A DNA stretch of 64,000 nt, from positions 1 to 64,000 of the forward strand of contig JADFYO010000008.1 in assembly GCA_015233015.1 (NCBI GenBank), read 5' to 3'. The stretch's first letter is position 1. Each line of letters begins with the position of its first letter. The stretch is from Nitrospirota bacterium (lineage in GTDB: Bacteria; Nitrospirota; Thermodesulfovibrionia; Thermodesulfovibrionales; Magnetobacteriaceae). The position numbers and the translations under genes were made by a program. The notes beneath the pieces are model-generated. The model was not told the origin of the DNA. It saw nothing but the letters and a program-made list of their open reading frames with translations, and did not search any database. Below, in pieces: positions 61,251 to 64,000 of this stretch.

Positions 61251-63479
61251 CTGAACCAATTATATGAATTCACGCCCGGACTTTTGACTTCAGATGTGCT
61301 CATTTCTATCTCTATGGGCAGGGATAGAGATATTTCGCGTATTGAGAACATTTTAAAGAACGCCTCAAGCGGCAGAAGTCTATCAAACTCCATACTTATC
61401 GGGCCTAAAGGAATCGGCAAGACTCATATTCTTAACATTATTTACCGTTCAATACGGGGCAATAGGAAAATAAATGATAAGATTGCCGATCTTAAAGAGC
61501 GCTTTACGCCAGTCCTATTCTCTGAGGAAGAATATGTAAGCGGCGACATCACGAAGTTTGTTTTGACTATACTGCGTTATTTGCCTAACTCAAAAGATAA
61601 TAAGCCTATTTCTATTCCGAAGGAATTTATCAATCTAACCCGAATAACAGAAAAAGAAAGGGCAGCGGCAGTTTCATTTCTAAAGACATTCAAGGAAAAG
61701 ACGGGGAAAATCTTGCTCTTGTTAATAGACAACTTTAACGACATAATCGAAAAATTCACGAGAGAAGACCAATCCGCGCTGAGAGACGTACTGATGACGA
61801 CAGACAGCGTATTAATAATTGGGGCGGCGCCGACACTCTTCGATGGCATAATCAATTACGACAAACCTTTTTATAACTTTTTTGAAGTTATCAGGCTGCG
61901 TGATTTCTCATATAAAGAGACGACTGAACTGTTATATCGATTCGCGGCGATTGAAGGAAATGATGAGCTAATAAAAAAACTTGAAAACTCCAAATCTAAA
62001 ATAGAGGCGATTCACAGACTCACCGGCGGCAACCCGCGTTTAATCCAGACACTTTTTAATATCGTCGTCAAAGAGGATGCGGCCTCTGTTGAGGATATGT
62101 TGATAAAACTTCTTGACAACCTTTCGTCATATTTTAGAGAACGAATGCGCGACCTTCCCAATCAACAAATGGAAATCATAGATGTTATGGCGAGGGCGGA
62201 GACGCTTTTAACGCCCACAGAAATAGCCGCTGCGGCTCATTTACCCGTCAATACGGTAAACTCACAGCTTACGAGGCTGGAAAAAAGCGGCTATGTAAAA
62301 AATGTGACGCCAAAAAGAAAAAGAACTGTATTTTACGATATAAATGAAAGGCTGTTCAGCCTATGGCGTCAAATGAGAGTAGATGCCGGAAGAAAACGAC
62401 TGAGTTTAATCGTCAGGTTCTATGAAATATGGTTTTCTAAGGAAGAACTTCAATTGCATCTTGATAAAATATTAAAAGAGATCACAGAAAAATGCGCCGA
62501 TGAGTGTCAATTGAGTAAGTGTATGGACAACCTCTACTATATTAAAGAAGCAATCCCTGAATTTAAAGGTAAAGGGGAAGCCTTGATAGCTTATCAAAAG
62601 GGAAACTATAAAGCAACTATTGTAATTTTAAAAAAACATTTAATGAAGAATCCTAATGACTATGAAGCGTTGTTAAATCTTGGTGCTGTATATTTAATGG
62701 AAGGACAACCTGATAAGGCGATAGCGGCATATAACAAGGCATTAGAGATTAATCCTAATGACTATGAAGCGTCGTCAAATCTTGGTGCTTTATATTCAAG
62801 CACAGGAGAACATGACAAAGCGATAGAGGCATGTAACAAGGCATTAGAAATTAATTCTAAATACGATGGTGCATGGTATAATCTTGGTAATGCATATTCA
62901 GCCACAGGACGACCCCACAAGGCGATAGCGGCATATATCAAGGCATTAGAATTTGATCCTGAAAACTATAGGACGTTGAATAATCTTGGGGTTATTTATC
63001 TTATTATTGGTCAACATAAAAAAGGATTTAACGCATTACTTAGTTCTATTAAGATTCAACCAAATGAAAAACTCCCATTAAATGGTATGTTTTATTTGTT
63101 TTATATAACATTTGTTCATGAGGCAATCAAAGGAAACGCTGCAAATGCTCTATATTCTTTACAAAAGATGATAGAAGTCTCATACGCTACCATATTAAAA
63201 AAAGAAATGCAAGATTTCTTTGTAAATTCGTTTAAAGAAATCGCAAAAAGCAAAAAATACAATTTCTTAAGACAGGCTTTAGACGAGGTAAAGAAGACCG
63301 GTGAAGATGAATTGTATGAATTATTACGGCCATTCGATATTATTGTAAAATATTACGAGACTAAGGACGAGAACGTAATCGAACGGCTTAAGCCGGAGGT
63401 GCGTCTTATTGTCGATGAGATAATGAAAGAAATCGAAGGGGCGGCAGACACCGAATCATCACCAATCGAATCATCCTGA
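61251..63479 (+). CDS. STAND-type NTPase with winged helix and TPR repeats
   Basis: 731 residues from the TTG at 61284, or 742 from a CTG at 61251 that has GAGGGGG five to six bases upstream and adds LNQLYEFTPGL; the latter seems better placed for translation. P-loop IGPKGIGKTH, Walker B KILLLLIDNFNDI, sensor DSVLIIGAAPT, then a winged helix (EIAAAAHLPVNTVNSQLTRLEKSGYV) and a ~60-residue linker, four 34-residue TPRs (about 62640-63040) and a helical tail. The layout matches signal-transduction ATPases with repeat sensors. Its stop codon lies within the dispersed repeat at 63468, so the C-terminus was probably trimmed by that insertion. Confidence 0.8.
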   Translation: MNQLYEFTPGLLTSDVLISISMGRDRDISRIENILKNASSGRSLSNSILIGPKGIGKTHILNIIYRSIRGNRKINDKIADLKERFTPVLFSEEEYVSGDITKFVLTILRYLPNSKDNKPISIPKEFINLTRITEKERAAAVSFLKTFKEKTGKILLLLIDNFNDIIEKFTREDQSALRDVLMTTDSVLIIGAAPTLFDGIINYDKPFYNFFEVIRLRDFSYKETTELLYRFAAIEGNDELIKKLENSKSKIEAIHRLTGGNPRLIQTLFNIVVKEDAASVEDMLIKLLDNLSSYFRERMRDLPNQQMEIIDVMARAETLLTPTEIAAAAHLPVNTVNSQLTRLEKSGYVKNVTPKRKRTVFYDINERLFSLWRQMRVDAGRKRLSLIVRFYEIWFSKEELQLHLDKILKEITEKCADECQLSKCMDNLYYIKEAIPEFKGKGEALIAYQKGNYKATIVILKKHLMKNPNDYEALLNLGAVYLMEGQPDKAIAAYNKALEINPNDYEASSNLGALYSSTGEHDKAIEACNKALEINSKYDGAWYNLGNAYSATGRPHKAIAAYIKALEFDPENYRTLNNLGVIYLIIGQHKKGFNALLSSIKIQPNEKLPLNGMFYLFYITFVHEAIKGNAANALYSLQKMIEVSYATILKKEMQDFFVNSFKEIAKSKKYNFLRQALDEVKKTGEDELYELLRPFDIIVKYYETKDENVIERLKPEVRLIVDEIMKEIEGAADTESSPIESS

Positions 63480-63531
63480 GCCTGTCGAAGGATGCTCCTT
63501 TATTTCGCATTTCCCTATAAAAGTGAAATGC
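63468..63531. repeat. Second copy of the CCTGAGCCTGTCGAAGGAT repeat
   Basis: 33 bases (63468-63500) are identical to 11704-11736. An inner hairpin follows (GCATTTC 63507-63513 with GAAATGC 63525-63531), and the right outer arm is missing. The stop codons of both convergent genes lie at its edges: TGA for the NTPase and TAG for rsmE. It may also act as a bidirectional terminator. Confidence 0.7.
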
Positions 63532-64000
63532 TAAGACAAATTTTCACGGCTTTCGCCAATATCCCCGAATACAAATTGTACCAGTGTCATCGCTGAAATA
63601 GCGGCCGTCTCTGCTCTTAATATCCTGCTTCCCAGAGTTGCGATTACAACCCCTGAGGACTCGGCGAGCTTGACCTCTTCGGCAGTAAAACCCCCTTCGG
63701 GGCCGGTTATGACGTAGGTCGTTCCTGTTTGCGCTGTAAGGCTGATTTCCTTCAGACCCTTCCCTCGGGCTTCGTAAAACATTATGGCAGCAGCACCCTC
63801 GGCTTGTATCAATTCTGTCAACGCGGTAAAACTCGCAGTCTCCGCTATTTCAGGAACAACTACCCGCATCGACTGCCTCGCGGCCTCTATGGCTATCTTT
63901 TTCCACCTGTCTATCTTTCTTGTGTAATCAAGCTGTGTGCGGGTTGTTACCAACGGGATTATCCTTTTAACTCCAAGTTCAACGGCCTTCTGAACCACTA
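63531..64000 (-). CDS. rsmE: 16S rRNA (uracil-1498-N3)-methyltransferase, 3' part
   Basis: The C-terminal ~156 residues of RsmE, a SPOUT methyltransferase that modifies U1498 of 16S rRNA; the 5' end lies beyond the window. Seen are VQKAVELGVKRIIPLVTTRT, WKKIAIEAARQSMR, the knot loop YVITGPEGGFTAEEV and TLGSRILRAETAAISA, all family hallmarks for SAM binding. The first Met in view is not the start. The gene is convergent with the NTPase and ends at the edge of a dispersed repeat. Confidence 0.94.
   Translation of the reverse strand, partial: VVQKAVELGVKRIIPLVTTRTQLDYTRKIDRWKKIAIEAARQSMRVVVPEIAETASFTALTELIQAEGAAAIMFYEARGKGLKEISLTAQTGTTYVITGPEGGFTAEEVKLAESSGVVIATLGSRILRAETAAISAMTLVQFVFGDIGESRENLS

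Overview
The window reads as chromosome of a Gram-negative, flagellated bacterium. It carries lipid A genes (lpxD, lpxA, lpxI), bamA with a skp-like gene, and fliW. The mix of LpxI-type lipid A synthesis, many TPR/NTPase proteins and eukaryote-like kinases, and a radical SAM fusion next to RNase G suggests Nitrospirota or a related lineage. That placement is an inference; no rRNA gene is present to settle it.

Layout. 0-0.5 kb: start of an IS630-like transposase and a PIN-like fragment. 0.5-8.8 kb, minus strand: hisG-hisC-hisB, a YkgJ-type cysteine-cluster protein, a YrfG-like nucleotidase, nadB, then a class III cyclase/NTPase/TPR fusion. 8.9-11.9 kb: a small secreted protein, then an accessory patch with a DUF4268 nuclease-like gene, a MntA/HepT pair and a nested inverted-repeat element. 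11.9-15.1 kb, minus: reductase, serine-palmitoyltransferase-like enzyme and GNAT acyltransferase, which look like a bacterial ceramide module. 15.5-16.7 kb: argJ. 16.9-23.0 kb, plus: envelope operon bamA-skp-lpxD-fabZ-lpxA-lpxI. 23.1-27.1 kb: TPR protein, orphan RHH antitoxin, PAS histidine kinase. 27.4-34.4 kb, plus: cyclophilin, Hsp20, Lon, ThiL, DUF2062, RimO and an M50 protease. 34.5-37 kb: tRNA-Val, a second MntA/HepT pair, a surface protein and a ferredoxin. 37-39.4 kb: copA. 39.5-48 kb, minus: a membrane protein, a metalloprotease-like protein, FliW, a 1579-residue kinase with WD40 repeats, a lipoprotein and an FHA kinase. 48.1-50.7 kb: three glycosyltransferase-type genes. 50.8-52.6 kb: AT-rich RloA/RloB-type (AbiL-like) defence pair. 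52.7-58.7 kb: radical SAM fusion, RNase G, LarE and a GlcF-like protein. 58.8-63.5 kb: a nucleotidyltransferase toxin-like pair bounded by a duplicated 3' end of the GlcF-like gene, then two P-loop NTPases in one operon. The window ends inside rsmE.

Housekeeping operons are broken by short accessory modules: MNT/HEPN twice, an AbiEii-like NTase pair, RloAB and the NTPase pair. The points most worth a second look are the GlcF 3'-end duplication around the NTase pair, the operator-like palindromes in front of RloAB and the NTPase operon, start codons lying 5-8 nt after a good -10 box (probable leaderless mRNAs), and the putative sphingolipid cluster beside a lipid A pathway.
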